From Isoetes taiwanensis (Eukaryota > Streptophyta > Lycopodiopsida > Isoetales > Isoetaceae), in the NCBI GenBank assembly GCA_021234155.1, contig JAJEKV010000302.1:248001-312000 (forward strand): a DNA stretch of 64,000 nt, in the 5' to 3' direction. Shown here piece by piece: positions 12,301 through 24,730 of this stretch; within the stretch, counting starts at the first letter, position 1; each line of letters starts with the position of its first letter. A program made the position numbers and the translations under genes. The notes beneath the pieces are model-generated. The model was not told the DNA's origin. It searched no databases and saw only the letters and a list, made by a program, of their open reading frames with translations.

Positions 12301-12949
12301 TCTCCATATTTTTGTTTGCAACTACTCCAACATGTCATTTTCGACTCGGATCCACATCAAAACTTACATAGAGAGCTATGGTAGAGCTATTCAACCAGTC
12401 TTTAATGCAGATTAGCATAATGTAAAAATAGTTTGAAGTATTGTGTCGGGGCCTGCATTACATCCAAGAAATTGGTTCGAAAAACTGCCATGATCAATTC
12501 TGGTCAGTTAAATTTGCTATCAATTTTGAATTCTAGGGAAGAATCCACATTAAAAAATCGCACAGTTTCAACTCTATAGGACCCAAATCAAGAAACGACC
12601 TAATAAATCCCTTGCATTTTGTGGCAAATCTTTGCAAAAATTATACATAGATTGACACCTAAAAAATTGCTACAAATCTACAATTGTAGCTGCTGCCTGT
12701 AGCGGCATCTGCGTTTGCAAGATCCGGCTTTTTGCAAGCGTATGCGAATTTGCCCAAATCCTGCACAGCCCAGTGGCCAAAAAGGAGGAAAGATCCTCTG
12801 CCAACACAGCAAATCCGCTCCAAATTTTGCTCTGGACTTGATGTTGCTGCCTCCATTCATCTCATTTTGAACCCATACTGAAATCACACTTTGGAATCAG
12901 AAACCCGTTGGTTTGGCAGATCAAATAACCCTGTAAACGATATCTCTCT
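9400..12949. other. Gene-free AT-rich stretch
   Basis: I find no gene, splice-supported exon or long repeat. A 25-bp unit containing ACCTGTATTTGAAGCCAATT is tandemly duplicated at about 10,484-10,533. T-rich runs near 10,995 and 11,070 create long but unconvincing open frames on both strands. The remainder is unassigned intergenic or ancient repeat sequence. Confidence 0.5.
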
Positions 12950-13014
12950 TATCTGGTGTCAGATTTCGGTGTGCTTGGGCTCTTTGGAAAGCTTGCTCCG
13001 AGCTCTTTCCGGAG

Positions 13015-14740
13015 GTGTATAGCATCATCTGTTTTGCATGTGGCTTATTGCCGCAAACAACTGATTTCCGGACTGGTTCGAATGTCATGGCTCCTGCCAG
13101 ACAGGCTGATGGGGGATCGATTGAGCCTCATGGCTTGGGGCTGAAGCCAAGGGAGATGGCGAGGCAAAAGAATCCTCCAGTAAAGGGGAAGGGTGCGGGT
13201 CTCGGCATGCATGAAGAGGCGCGGGCTGTAGGAAGTGGTATGCAATTAGTGGCAGAGATGAGGGAGCTCTTGGAATCCCCTTCGGTTGAGAGGTATGTGG
13301 ATTGCTCTTCCTCTCAATATAATTCTGAGACCCAAGTAGATTGTGTTTTGGAGACTCCGGTCTTGATTCCATCAAGCATGCCCCCTTTGGAAACTGGATC
13401 TGTGATGCCCTCTTCCCCTGTGCTTGGGAAGGGATCACTTGCTGGTGATGCGCCCTCTTCTAGGGTGCATGTAGCTGATGTGCCTCCTGGGGTGCCCCTG
13501 GATACCTCTCAGGATACCAGGGCGGCAGCCCCAGCTCCTGTGCGCCCGGCCTGGCGGAGCAATGCTGAAATTTGTAGAGGATCATCACTCAGTTGACTTG
13601 CAGGCGGCTCTTCCAGAGACTCCATGGATAGATATTGATCATACCATGCATGTTCAGACCATTGAGAATCTAGTTTCATTTGCGGTATTGGGCTACTTCA
13701 CGGGTTATATATTGGACACAAGGCGGTTTAGCTCTTGGCTTGCCGGACATCTGAGGCGGATTGGTTTGCCCAGGTATCAGTCTCTGAAATTCCTACCAAA
13801 TAATTTCTTCATAATCATGTTTGAGGCTGAGTCTTCCGTGCGGCAATTGGTTAGTCGGCGGGTGGATACTTTGGGTGAATCATATGTGTTGTATCAGTAT
13901 TATACTCCGGCAATGTCCACTAGTTCTTTGACAGCGGTTAAAATCCCGTGTTGGTTCCAGATTCAGGATCTTCCTCCTGATCTGATGGTTCCTGATTTCT
14001 TGGTTTCTATGGCTAATGGCCTGGGTATATATTTGGCTCATTCTATTGTGCAGGTCCCCAAGATCTGTGTTGCTCTGCCTGTTTTGCAGCCTGTGCCCAC
14101 TTCTCTTCCAGTGCGTAGTGGTCCCTGGCATTTTCTCTTCCAATTGAAGCTTTTGAATGGTTCTGAGATTCGGCGGATGTTTCCATCTATTGTGCTACCA
14201 TCTGACCCTGTTGATGATCCTACTGGTGCTGGTGATGTGGTAGGGGTTGCGGGTGCTTATACAGGGGCCCGGGATTCCTCTGTTCCTGAGGCAACAGGCA
14301 GAGGACTCCGTGGTGCAGCGAGTGGAGTTGGACGAGGTGGTGTAGGACGAGGCCGGGGCAGGCTTGTTGCTGGCCGCCCATTGGATGGAGGGGCTAGGGG
14401 ACGTGGTGGCTCAGGGGAGGGCTCAGATGATTTGGTTGTGGCTAGGTCTGAGGACATGGCTGTGGGAGGGGCTGATGATCCTGCTGGGGATGTCCCAGTA
14501 GCGGTATGTGCTGAGCATGAGGTGGCTGGAGCAGCCCGGTTGGAGGCAGAGGCTAGTGTGGTCCATGACTCTATGGAGGTGTTGGGGACTTCCAACACGC
14601 GTGTTGGAAGTGGAATGTCACGAGCGGCCGTGGGTCACATTGTCGTGATTAATCCTCCGGCTCTAGATGATAACTCGCGGGAGTGGGCTGATGGCCCGGT
14701 GGGTAGGCATGTGGGGCTGGACACTTCTCCTCCGGGATGA
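13015..14740 (+). pseudogene. LINE ORF1 (DUF4283-like nucleic-acid-binding protein)
   Basis: The N-terminal part reads in one frame (13,015-13,596, with a plausible start MAPARQADGG at 13,087); the rest (to 14,740) reads in another after a shift near 13,560, where the end of one frame (VRPAWRSN) and the beginning of the next (MLKFVEDHHS) meet. The core at about 13,650-14,160 has the DUF4283 pattern: a VLGYFTGY strand, a 'LKFLPNNFFIIMF' strand, a helix and IPCWFQIQDLPPDLM, the linker 'W-x-x-x-x-x-L-P'. After that the sequence is Gly/Arg-rich (GRGRGRL) and then acidic. No CCHC knuckle is visible. In L1 LINEs this protein coats the RNA and accompanies it to the target. Confidence 0.72.
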
Positions 14741-15672
14741 ATAGGTCGATCCTCGGTTGGAATGTCTTGGGGGTGCGGTCCTCTAGTAGTAAGAGGGCCC
14801 GTGTTTCTTTGGCACACTGGCAGCTAAGCGCCTTGATATTGTTTGCATTCGGGAGCATAAGTGTCACTGGGGTGATATGTCCGAGCTCATGAATATGGTT
14901 GGTAGGCGATTTGGCTCTATTGCTTCTTCTTCCGGCTGGACTAGGGTACTCTTATTGCTTGGAGGATGGATGTGCGAGTCACGTACTGCAGGCAGGAGCA
15001 GGTGTTTGGCTCGGTGGGCAATAATTAAGTGGTTGGAGGGAGGGCAAGAGTGGGGGATTGTTAATGTTTATGCTCCTAATCAGCCTTCTCGGTGGGGGTG
15101 CTTTATGGGCCCAACCAAATAAGTTGCGAGCCCTTGGTGGGTTGCAAGTCGCTTGGTTGTTGTTAGGGGACTTCAATATGGTAGAGCGAGTAGAGGATCG
15201 CTCTGGTTCTGGAACCCAGGTTGTGCATGGATTTTAGAGGGAACAATGGTCTCGTTTGTTGCAGGATTTGGCCTTGGTTGAGGTCCCTGGGGACTTGTCT
15301 TTTACCTATTGTAATAGGCAGATTGGTGCGGGCCGGGCGTATGCTAGGCATGACCAGTGCTATGCTTCCCCATGCGCACTGGATGGTGTGCCCTCTTTGC
15401 ACCGGAGTAACATTCTGTCTACCTCCATTTCTGATCATTACCCTCAGGTTTTGTCCAGTCAGGGTGCGGTTGCCTCTCGGCCCTCTAGGACGGTGTTCCG
15501 TTTGAACACCCGTGATGCGGATTTCTTGGCTCAGTGCCAGGAGTTGTGGCTTGATACCTTTTCATCTCTGAAGGGCATGTCTGGTATGGTGACTGCATTG
15601 GCCAGGGTGAAGCGTTTTGCCAAGGTCTTTGGTAGGCAGCGTGTGCGGATTATGACCAACCGATGGCGTTAG
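14738..15672 (+). pseudogene. LINE ORF2 endonuclease (EEP) domain
   Basis: Starting with ILGWNVLG (the family's 'WN-x-x-G' start), the region keeps NVYAPN at about 15,064, LLLGDFNMVE at about 15,163 (the catalytic G-D-F-N) and ISDHYPQVL at about 15,430 (the S-D-H active-site histidine). These motifs lie in different frames, so several indels separate them. The domain nicks target DNA for target-primed reverse transcription. It follows ORF1 with only a few bases between them. Confidence 0.75.
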
Positions 15673-15803
15673 GGAGAATGCGGTGTTAAAACGTATTGTT
15701 GCTCGAGCAGGTTAAAGTGCGAGGAGGTGCCGCGGAAGGCGGCCCTTACCCGGGTTGAAGGAGGGGACACAAGTTCGCCGGTGTTCTTCGGAGCAGCTAG
15801 GCG

Positions 15804-17300
15804 GTGGCGATATCAAAGATCTATGGCGCCCCTTGCTTTGCCTCGATGGTCGGACTTTGGAGGATCCCGCTGATTTGTAGAGGTATGTGCATGCTCATTT
15901 CTCGAGTTTTTCGCGACAAGATGCGCACTCTTCCCTATGAGCAGGAGATGCAGGAGCTTGTTTTGGGGGCTGTTAAGCCATCTATTCTGCCTCACCAACA
16001 TGAGAGCTTGGAGCAGGAGCTCTCCAGAGAGGATTTAGCGGAGGCATGTATGTGCATGGCCAAGGATAAATGTCCTGGGCTGGATGGCATCCCTGTGGAG
16101 TTCTTTCAAACTTATTGGGAGTGGGCTGGTGAGTCCGTGGTACTGTGTGTATCTTGAGTTGCTGCAGTCTTCTCAAATGGATAGGATCTTGAATACCGCA
16201 TGCATTTCCTTGATTCCCAAGGTTAAGCAGCCTTCTACTATTAATGATTGGAGGCCTATCTCCTTGTTGTCCTCTGTGTACAAGATTATTGCGAAAGCTC
16301 TTGGCAGAGAAGTTGAGGCCGGTGATGACTTCTTCCATTAGTAAGGTGCAGTTTGGGTTTGTTCCTGGGAGGAACATTTTGACTAATGTTGCAGCAGCTT
16401 ATGAGGGCCTCTATTGGGCCAGGAGAACAGGTCAAGACATTGCCTATCTTAAGCTTGACTTTGCAAAAGCTTACGATAGTGTCCGTTGGGAGTTCTTGTC
16501 TGCCATGATGTTAGCGTTGGGCTGTGGTCCACGCTTTACAGAGACAGTCATGAAGCTGCATAGGTCGCACGCAGGCTACTGTGGTGTGCCGGGGTGAACC
16601 CTCCCGCCTTTTTCTCCTTAGGCGAGAGGGTGCGTCGTGGGTGCCCTTTGGCGTCGGTTTTGTTTACGATTGTGGCGGAGGCATTATCTCAGTTGTTTTT
16701 TGCTGCAGTGGAGGAGGGGGTGGTGGATGGGCTTCGGATGCAGGATGGTAGCCAGCAGATTATTAACCAGTTCGCCGATGACACTTTCCTCTTCTTGGTG
16801 GCAGAAGAGAGGAGTTTGCGGAATGTGAAGAGTTTGCTGGATACTTTCTCCTTGGCCTCGGGCATTCTTCTGAATTGGGGTAAATGCTCCGCATTATGGG
16901 CCCATCGACCGACCTCCCCTTGTTTGGCTCTCTCCCTTGGAAGGTGCTTCCGTGTAATGTGTGTACTAAGTCGTTGGGTATTCCCTTTGGAGGGGATGTT
17001 TCCATGGGGAGGGTGTGGGATGAGATTTTGCGGGGGTTGCGTAAAACACCTCAATTGGTGGAAGGGTAGCAAGTTGTCCATGGCAGGTAGGATCACTATT
17101 GCCAAGTCAGTACTTTGTAGCACTCATGTGTATACAGCATCTGCGATGTTAGCTCATGAGGGTAAGATGCAGGCTTTGGATAAGATTGTTCGAAATTTTG
17201 TGTGGGGCGGGGATGATGAAGGGGCGGTTGTTAAAGTGGCTTGGTGGAAGTGTCTCCGCCCCCGGGAGGATGGGGGCTTGGCCATTCGGATTTGGTAATC
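15804..17300 (+). pseudogene. LINE ORF2 reverse transcriptase domain
   Basis: Hallmarks in order: CPGLDGIPVEFF (about 16,074), SLIPKVKQP with INDWRPISLL (about 16,210-16,262), VQFGFVPGRNIL (about 16,346), LKLDFAKAYDSVRWEFL (about 16,450, catalytic D), RRGCPLASVLF (about 16,635) and NQFADDTFLF (about 16,767, the catalytic F-A-D-D), then the thumb with SGILLNWGKCSAL. At least three frame changes split the domain. All catalytic aspartates are still visible, which argues for moderate rather than great age. Confidence 0.85.
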
Positions 17301-18640
17301 GCATAGTAAGGTGTTGGTTTCCAAGTTTGTTTGGAGCATTCTGCAGGATGGAGCATCTTCTCCTGGTGCGGCGCTGTTGGTGCAGTCTCTTCGCCATTGT
17401 GTGGCGTTTGGGAAGCCGTCTGTGCATGTGGAGTTGCCATGGGCACTGTTGTATGGTCTCCGGCCTTTCTCACATGCATCCCCTTTTCTCACGGGGGTGT
17501 TGCGGGCTTGGGATCATGCGCGTGTGCTCTTCCAGCTAGATTATGCCTCAGTTTATCACCACTCTTCTCCTTTCTTGTGGGTTCCTCTACCCCCTGCGCA
17601 CTTGCCCTTGGCTGCCACCGTGCATGCTCGGACGCAGACCCGTTGGAGGCGAGCTGCTGTGCTCACCTTGGAGGATTGGTATTGGGGTGGTCAGTTGCTT
17701 CGTGGGAGTTCTTTCGAGCTCGCTTTCGCCTAAGGGGCAGTGACCGGGCTATCTGGGAACAAGTGGCGAGGAGTATTCCGCTACACCCATAGGTGCAATT
17801 AATGTCCTGGGACCGTATACTGTCCTGGAACGTCACACATATAGTCCCTCAGGATGATGTGGTGGTGCAGGTTTGGAAGGTTCGTCCGGATGTTGTGTCT
17901 TCTTGTTTTGTGCGGTCTTGTTACCGCGTCTTTGGGCTATTCATGACACACCGCCCCTTCGGGCAAGTGGTCTCTGCAGGCTTCCCGGGTTCTCGATGGC
18001 GCTTTGGTTTGGGCGTGGACATGGAGCTCACTTCCCCCAAAGAAGGTTAGGGTGCTTCGTGGGCGTGGTGGTCACAGATCGTGGTGAATGCCCTTGTGAG
18101 TAAGTTTAGGCGGGTGTGAGCCCCCTCCGCCCCTTTGTTGTGGCCTTCATCGTGGAGACCGTGGAGCATTGTGCGGTTTTATGCTCTCACTTGCGCACTT
18201 TGGGATTGGGTTAGGGCTCTTTTCAGAGATTGACTAGCCGCCAGATTCTTCGCTTCATGTGTATCCGGTGTTTGGTCGCTCTTGCGGCAACAAAGCCTTG
18301 CATCTGTGTGTGGCTTGGTTGGTGTGGCTGATTTGGAAGCGGCGGCGGTTGTGGATCTTTCAGGGGGTTTAGCAGCATGCAGCCTCTCTGATTCCTCGAC
18401 TCAGATACAAGCTATTTCAAAGCTTTCTGGTGTTCCCAGATTAGTAGAGCGGAAGTTTGCCATTTGGCGGGACTTCTTGGGTGTTGTAGATGGTGATGGT
18501 CGGTTTGTACAGCCGAAGCATTTTGCAGTTTTTCCTCGCGGAGTTTGTTGTGGAGTGTCGAGGTATCGCTGTCTCTTTGGGGCAGTTCTTCTTCCTCCTC
18601 ACTTGCTTTGTAACATTACCATTCTTTTAATATATTGATG
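17301..18640 (+). pseudogene. LINE ORF2 C-terminal region with zf-RVT-like remnant
   Basis: After the polymerase the coding trace continues through broken frames. At about 18,150-18,230 the sequence reads VETVEHC followed by CSHLRTLG, which fits the 'E-T-x-x-H-x-x-x-x-C' part of the plant L1 terminal zinc-knuckle. The tail (18,282-18,638) stays open in one frame. The LINE trace ends near 18,640, where the composition switches to AT-rich. Confidence 0.6.
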
Positions 18641-20309
18641 ACTTAATTTGTCTAGAACAATCTAAGACAATGAACAACGAATATATGTCACACATTGTCA
18701 TGACATTGAGTTATATAAGGCTTTGAAATGCTAGTAAAATCTATGTTTTATTTGTGCAGAACTAAGGTTCCTTTTGAACCCATTTATAAGCTGAGTATAG
18801 ACAATATTTCAAACAACTTCCACAATGACAACGTGCTTTTGGAGACAGCAAAAAGATGGATGAAGTGGGCTCTTCAACATGTGTAGCCCTATCCTGCATG
18901 TGCGCTGGTATGAACGGGTTTTATTGCCTTTGAAATGACTTGGCATGGTTTGTTCCTTATTCCTGCTTCCAAAAATGCTATAGTTTGTTTTTTCGGTCAA
19001 TCTTTTGGGTTGTGGAGGTTTCCCTCTTTTTAGATGGAATGAACTTTAAAAAAACTGTTTTCATGTCCGTAGGAGATATATCGAACACGGAAAAAACAAG
19101 ATAGCTTTTCGTTTCCTTAGGGAGTTGGTCAATTCTGGTAGACATGTTTACGATCAGCACAATTGTAACTTCATGCTGCCCGAAATGCACGTTAGCTCAA
19201 ATGGAGTCAGTTGAGAACCCGTACACACAGTGTATATTCTTGTGTTGTTAAAAGTAGGTTAGCAAGTATTGTTGTGGAAACAACTCCATTTAGGATGGCC
19301 ATCTAACTGATACATTGTGGAACATTGGAAGCTGCAACTAGTATCGAAAAAAAGCATTATTTCTTTTAGCACTGTTCTAGATGCATGCACAAACATAGAA
19401 TTCAAATATAGGCAGACTTAATATATAGGTAGGCCCCATCCACAACGAGCTAGTCATCTTTAATGTACATCACGTTGGTATTTGAGTTTGCTTTGATTTA
19501 GTCTCTCGCTTGGGAGAATCATGTTGAAGGCAGAATGGCAAATTTTGCACCTTCTAGCATATTTGACTTTCTTCTTCAAGAGTACTATCCTTAAATAAAA
19601 GTCAGTCGTCATTAACATATGTAAGCACTTGTGCAACACACGCCCATAATATAGATCAATTATGTTTGCCATCCCTAAGATAAAATAGAGGTCAACTGCA
19701 TCACATTCATTTGATTTTTCGTTAATATAATTAAGATCTTGGCATCATGATGGAAGCAACCACCCAAGAATTGCAAATGAACCACCATGATCAAATAGCT
19801 TAGTGAGCACACCATGCAAATGGAATTCTAACTATTGTAAACTATCCCTCCAAATATATAAGTTTTATTAGCCCAAAAGATCTAGACCAATACCAGGACA
19901 CCAATCTGCAAGGAATCGTCATAATTACATATTTAATTTGCAGAGATGATTGCAAAGTGCATAACATGCTCCCATTCATTACCACCCTTTTTGTCAGCCC
20001 CCAAAAAATTTGCCAGACATTTTTCTGTTCATCTTTATTATCTTCAAAATTGATATCAAACATGTTGAAGAGTTTTTGCAAGGGCATAGTCCAATGATGG
20101 GTATAGATGTGTGTGTCATTCTTTATAAGATTAGTAGACATGTATTTAAGAACAAAACCATCGATAGCAGGAGATAGGATATATATCTTAACAGTGATAT
20201 ATAAGCCTCCAACAAATTCTCCTTAACTTTGAAAGCTCTTAACTATTGGAACAATGAGAAGCTCCTCATAAACCCTTCTACATAACTCCAAATGCCAAAA
20301 TCCTGGCAT
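18641..20309. other. Gene-free AT-rich stretch
   Basis: No exon, tandem repeat or element border could be supported. The sequence just after the LINE (18,760-19,190) has a few short open pieces on the plus strand but no family resemblance. Confidence 0.5.
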
Positions 20310-20705
20310 ATCTTACACTTGTTGGGGATCCTTAGCTCCCATTTGAAGGGGGTGAGCTTCCAATCGAGATGATTGGGAATATAATAACCCTCAAATGACT
20401 TAACATTCACAAGTTGGATAGGTTGCAAGTGTGTGTGGATGTATTTCCTGTAGGTTGTTCAACAAATACGAATATATTCCTTATTATAGGAGACATTGAA
20501 TTTGACTTATCTGTGATAAAGGCACCCCACTTCCAATGTTAGACATTGCTTTGGAAGTAGTTATATAATTTTGATAAAGGAAATCTATCATTTGACAAAA
20601 TTAGGAAAATTTCTACATTAGAGAACTTTCACACTCTATTTATAACTCGAATTTTGTGCTTAGATGTTCACAAACCATAGTTAATAGACCCTTTGATAGT
20701 ACAAA

Positions 20706-21475
20706 TGATATGGAGCAAGCACGGGGGAGTGGTCCACGACGAATGGGTTATTGGAATTATGGCAAATACTATGAAAATGTTATTCCTAAGGCCATCTAAT
20801 AATATAAAGGGGCATAGGATAACATAGCATTTGGATGTAAGGAACCAATGATATTTATGGACGGGGTCGAGGCACTATCATTGGGATGGTTATTGATTGA
20901 GAAAAAGATCATAGATAATGTCCGATATGATAAGTCATATAATCTAATTAAAGACAAGGAGATATTTTGAGAATAAAGGCAACTGCCTGCTAAAAAAGGC
21001 TGAAGTCGCAGAGAGATCTATAAATAGAACTGAAACTTCAGTTGGAAATATCTCCGCAAGCAAAGCTCCAATTGATGCAACCATTAGCTCGTTGGAACCG
21101 TCTCGGAGTCTAGTTTCCGAATTGGGGAGGCACATTCTGTAGTTCATCCGTATGGGAGAGTAATGGCCAAAAATGTGACAAGGGATCATAGATCACTGTC
21201 ATAGCGACTTCCCAGATCTGCAATTGTTTTTATGATGTGTGGCTAATTGGAGTAGCTAGATTAGTCTGGAAGGCTAATAAGCCAGATGCCAGAGCTTTGT
21301 ATTTGCCATAGCACTTGTATTTTTCCATAACCCAGTGGATCCGGTTGGGTGGTTAATGGTGCTGCCATATCAATTATGCATGAATAAAGTTTCTTTAGTC
21401 CGGTGTTCTATTATTTCATTACGGTTCTATGATTCTGTGTTGCCACAACTTCCCAAATATACATGAATCGTATCA
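20706..21475 (+). repeat. 5' LTR
   Basis: Left long terminal repeat of the short LTR element, TG...CA, paired with 22,913-23,683. Confidence 0.9.
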
Positions 21476-21477
21476 AG

Positions 21478-21489
21478 TGGTATCAGAGC
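21478..21489 (+). other. Primer-binding site, initiator tRNA-Met type
   Basis: TGGTATCAGAGC, two bases downstream of the 5' LTR, is the complement of the 3' end of plant initiator tRNA-Met. Confidence 0.9.
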
Positions 21490-22912
21490 GGAGGTTTGCG
21501 ATTATTTTGGGAACCATGGGCAATGGGATCACCAGTGGAATTTGGACTCTCTAATCTGTGAGAGGAGATTATCATTCTGGGGTTCACAAGAACAGATTTG
21601 GATTATCCTAATGGATTAAAAGCTTTTATGCATGAAGGGAAATCATATGATTTCAATATTAGAGCGGTTAGTGGAACTGAGGTTGGATTTGGCGACTATT
21701 GCTGCAAGAGAAGCTAGAACATCAGTAGCAGAGAAGAGAAAACTCAGTGCTTTCGTGGAGAATGCTCGAAGTATATGGACCGACTTGTTGTGAACGAGTT
21801 CGGATTATTGGAGAAACTTCTATGATCCTTTGGGGATTATGGAATAATAAGGGTGACTGCCGGGCTGTCATGGAAAAGCTTGTCATGGCGACAAGTAGTT
21901 TATCGTGGAGACGAGTTGTCATGGAGACAAATAGCTTGTCATAGATACAAGTAAACCACTGCTGTAAAACATTGAGCTCTGCTTTGTCATTATAGCCAAA
22001 CTACCCGCCATAACCTCTTGCCATCTCTAGAAGTTCATCTTGGTCATTTTAGCCTATATAAATTCCAACCTTTAAGCCTGAGTATGGAGAACCATAAAAA
22101 GCATCATGCTTGGGATGGAGTCGATCGCGGGTGATCTGAGAGACTGATTGGCCGTGGGGGTCATTTATATAAATATTTGACTTGGGAAGTCATCTATATT
22201 AACACTTGACCTTATTTGCAGGTTTGCTTAGTGTTAAGCATTGGAGGGAACACTTTACGTACAAGTTGTTAAGGATATGGATGCAAAATTTGGATGCGGA
22301 ATCTCAAATTATTTCCTATGGGACAGGCTTATGGGTAAAGTTCCTAAGTTGAATTTCTTTATTTGGAATAAAGAATAGATACTTTTGTTGTGTATACCCA
22401 TGGTAGATTAGTGACTATGATTGCAACGTAGCCGGCTTGAACATGGTATACTAGATAGGGAATGCCTCTTGGTAGATTAGTGATTGTGTCTGCAGCACAA
22501 TCGGCTTGAACAAGAGAGCATAAGATGTATAGTTTTGAAGACTAGTAATTGTGATTGCAACACAATTGGCTTGACAAATGTTGCATCTGTATCTTGGAGA
22601 TACACTGTATCGTGGTGGCGATACAATCAAGTAGTACCGTGGAGGTACGAAAGATAATAATGTACCACGGAGGTACAAGGGATATATCGTACTGTGGAAG
22701 TACGCAGATATCCGTAACTACTTTTGGAGTTTTGCAGGGATTATAAAACTTTCAGACTGGTGATGACCATGGAAGATCCATCTTGAGAAGGGATGGATTT
22801 AAATGGAGCGTATCTTGGATGATCGCGGGGGTAATCCTTCTTGAGAAGGGATGGACTGAAATTGAGTGTATCTTGGACGATCGCGGACGATGTATCTTGA
22901 GAAGGGATAGAT

Positions 22913-23683
22913 TGATATGGAGCAAGCACGGGGGAGTGGTCCACGGCGAATGGGTTATTGGAATTATGGCAAATACTATGAAAATGTTATTCCTAAGGCC
23001 ACCTAATAATAATATAAAGGGGCATAGGATAACATAGCATTTGGATGTAAGGAACCAATGATATTTATGGACGGGGTCGAGGCACTATCATTGAGATGGT
23101 TATTGGTTGAGAAAGATCATAGATAATGTCCCATATGATAAGTCATATAATCTAATTAAAGACAAGGAGATATTTTGAGAAAAAAGGCAACTACCTGCTA
23201 AAAAAGGCTGAAGTCGCAGAGAGATCTATAAATAGAACTGAAACTTCAGTTGGAAATATCTCTGCAAGCAAAGCTCCGATTGATGCAACCATTAGCTCGT
23301 TGGAACCGTCTCGGAGTCTAGTTTCCGAATTGGGGCGGCACATTCTGTAGTTCATCCGTATGGGAGAGTAATGGCCGAAAATGTGACAAGGGGTCACAAA
23401 TCACTGCCATAGCGACTTCCCAGATCTGCAATTGTTTTTATGATGTGTGGCTAATTGGAGTAGCTAGATTAGTCTGGAAGGCTAATAAGCCAGATGCCAG
23501 AGCTTTGTATTTGCCATAGCACTTGTGTTTTTCCATAACCCAGTAGATCCGATTGGGTGGTTAATGGTGCTGCCATATCAATTATGCATGAATAAAGTTT
23601 CTTTAGTCCGGTGTTCTATTATTTCATTACGGTTCTATGATTCTGTGTTGCCACAACTTCCCAAATATACATGAATCGTATCA
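22913..23683 (+). repeat. 3' LTR
   Basis: Right long terminal repeat of the short LTR element, preceded by purine-rich GAGAAGGGATAGAT that could serve as polypurine tract. Confidence 0.9.
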
Positions 23684-23714
23684 ACAAAAACTTGTATATC
23701 TAACATATATATGT

Positions 23715-24060
23715 TCTTATGTTTGTCCCACTCAATCCGACCGTTGATCCGAGATCCTACGGCTCACGTGGCTTTGGGACATATCCTACAGCCCAGATGC
23801 CTTGGGAGTTTGTATATAGATTATACGTAAGCGATCCTACGGTCCAGGTTGATTTAATCCGATCGTCGGTCCGAGATCCTACGGCTCATGTTGCTTTGGG
23901 ACACATCCTACCGTGCAAATGGCTTTGGAAATTATATATAATAGATCCTGCGGTCCAGAATGTTCTTGATCCTGATCGTCGATCCAGGATCTTACGGCTC
24001 ACGTGGCTTGGCACATATCCTACGGTGCACATGACTTTGGGAATTATATGTAATAGATCC
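23715..24060 (+). repeat. Tandem repeat, about 125-bp unit (GATCCTACGG type)
   Basis: Three diverged units share GAGATCCTACGGCTCACGT, GCTTTGGGACA, ATCCTAC and ATAGATCCT words. The unit continues in degenerate form into the next repeat. Confidence 0.7.
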
Positions 24061-24296
24061 TATGACTCATGTTGCTTTAATTATTATCACGTAATGAGAT
24101 CTCGACCCTTGATCGGATCCAAGATCCTACGGCCCACGTTGAATGCTCATTCCTTAAGAAAAGGCTTCTAAAATTTTTATGACTCATGTTGCTTTAATTA
24201 TTATCACGTAATGAGATCTCGACCCTTGATCGGATCCAAGATCCTACGGCCCACGTTGAATGCTCATTCCTTAAGAAAAGGCTTCTAAAATTTTTA
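24061..24296 (+). repeat. Exact-looking 118-bp tandem duplication
   Basis: The block 24,061-24,178 is repeated immediately at 24,179-24,296 with no difference that I can see, so the duplication is recent or an assembly artefact. Confidence 0.9.
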
Positions 24297-24460
24297 TGTT
24301 GTGTGGGGGATTTGAACCCTGATCATTGATCCCACAACCCCTCATTCTAACCACTAGACCAAGCATTAGTTTTATAAATCATTTATGTTTCAATTACACT
24401 TAAGGGTAACATTCTAATTAAGATAAAATAGAGTATAACATTTTAGCTATAGTTCAAAAG

Positions 24461-24730
24461 AGTTCTAGAATGTTCTGGAAGGCTCTAGAATCTTCTAGAA
24501 AGTTCCAAAATATTCTAGAAAGTTCTAGAATATAAGAGAATCGGGAGAAATCTAAGAAAATTCTTCCAGAAAGTTCCAAATTGTTCTAATAAGTTCTAGT
24601 ATGTTCTAGAATGTAAGGGAATCTACCAGAATGTAAGAGAATCTAGGGAAATACTTCCAAAAAGTTCTAGGATATTTTGAAAGTCTCAGAATGTTCCAGA
24701 AAGTCTTAGAATGTTCTAAAAAGCTCTAGA
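24461..24730 (+). repeat. 10-bp tandem array matching heat-shock elements (nnTTCnnGAA)
   Basis: From 24,461 to 24,530 the sequence is seven consecutive decamers of the form nnTTCnnGAA (first AGTTCTAGAA, second TGTTCTGGAA), with two decamers off by a base or more. Further degenerate runs in the same 10-bp register lie at about 24,560-24,612 and 24,660-24,730. Alternating nTTCn/nGAAn pentamers are the known binding pattern of heat-shock factors. The adjacent satellite looks like a decayed descendant of this unit. Confidence 0.75.

Larger units (their letters stand above)
12950..18640 (+). mobile_element. Plant L1-type LINE, decayed, near full length
   Basis: A GC-rich block on the plus strand holds, in order, an ORF1 with a DUF4283-like domain, an endonuclease, a reverse transcriptase and a C-terminal zinc-knuckle region, which is the layout of plant L1 LINEs. 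Each part is readable but the frames are broken at many places, so the copy is inactive. The 5' limit (about 12,950) and 3' limit (about 18,640) are set by composition and loss of coding resemblance. No poly-A tail or target duplication could be defined. Base composition contrasts sharply with the AT-rich flanks. Confidence 0.88.
20706..23683 (+). mobile_element. Short non-autonomous LTR retrotransposon, structurally whole
   Basis: Two direct LTRs of about 770 bp (20,706-21,475 and 22,913-23,683), each starting TG and ending CA, are about 97% alike. They are flanked by a perfect 5-bp target duplication, ACAAA, at 20,701-20,705 and 23,684-23,688. A primer-binding site for initiator tRNA-Met, TGGTATCAGAGC, starts at 21,478. 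The 1.4-kb interior codes for no gag or pol; it holds short tandem repeats, including GTACC...GGTAC words at 22,630-22,705 and GAGAAGGGATGGA units at 22,780-22,910. It must have used proteins of another element. LTR similarity indicates a recent insertion, into the left arm of the inverted-repeat structure. Confidence 0.9.

Noticed and set aside
23719-24171. 150-codon ORF
   Set aside because: It spans the 125-bp tandem repeats and its peptide repeats with them.
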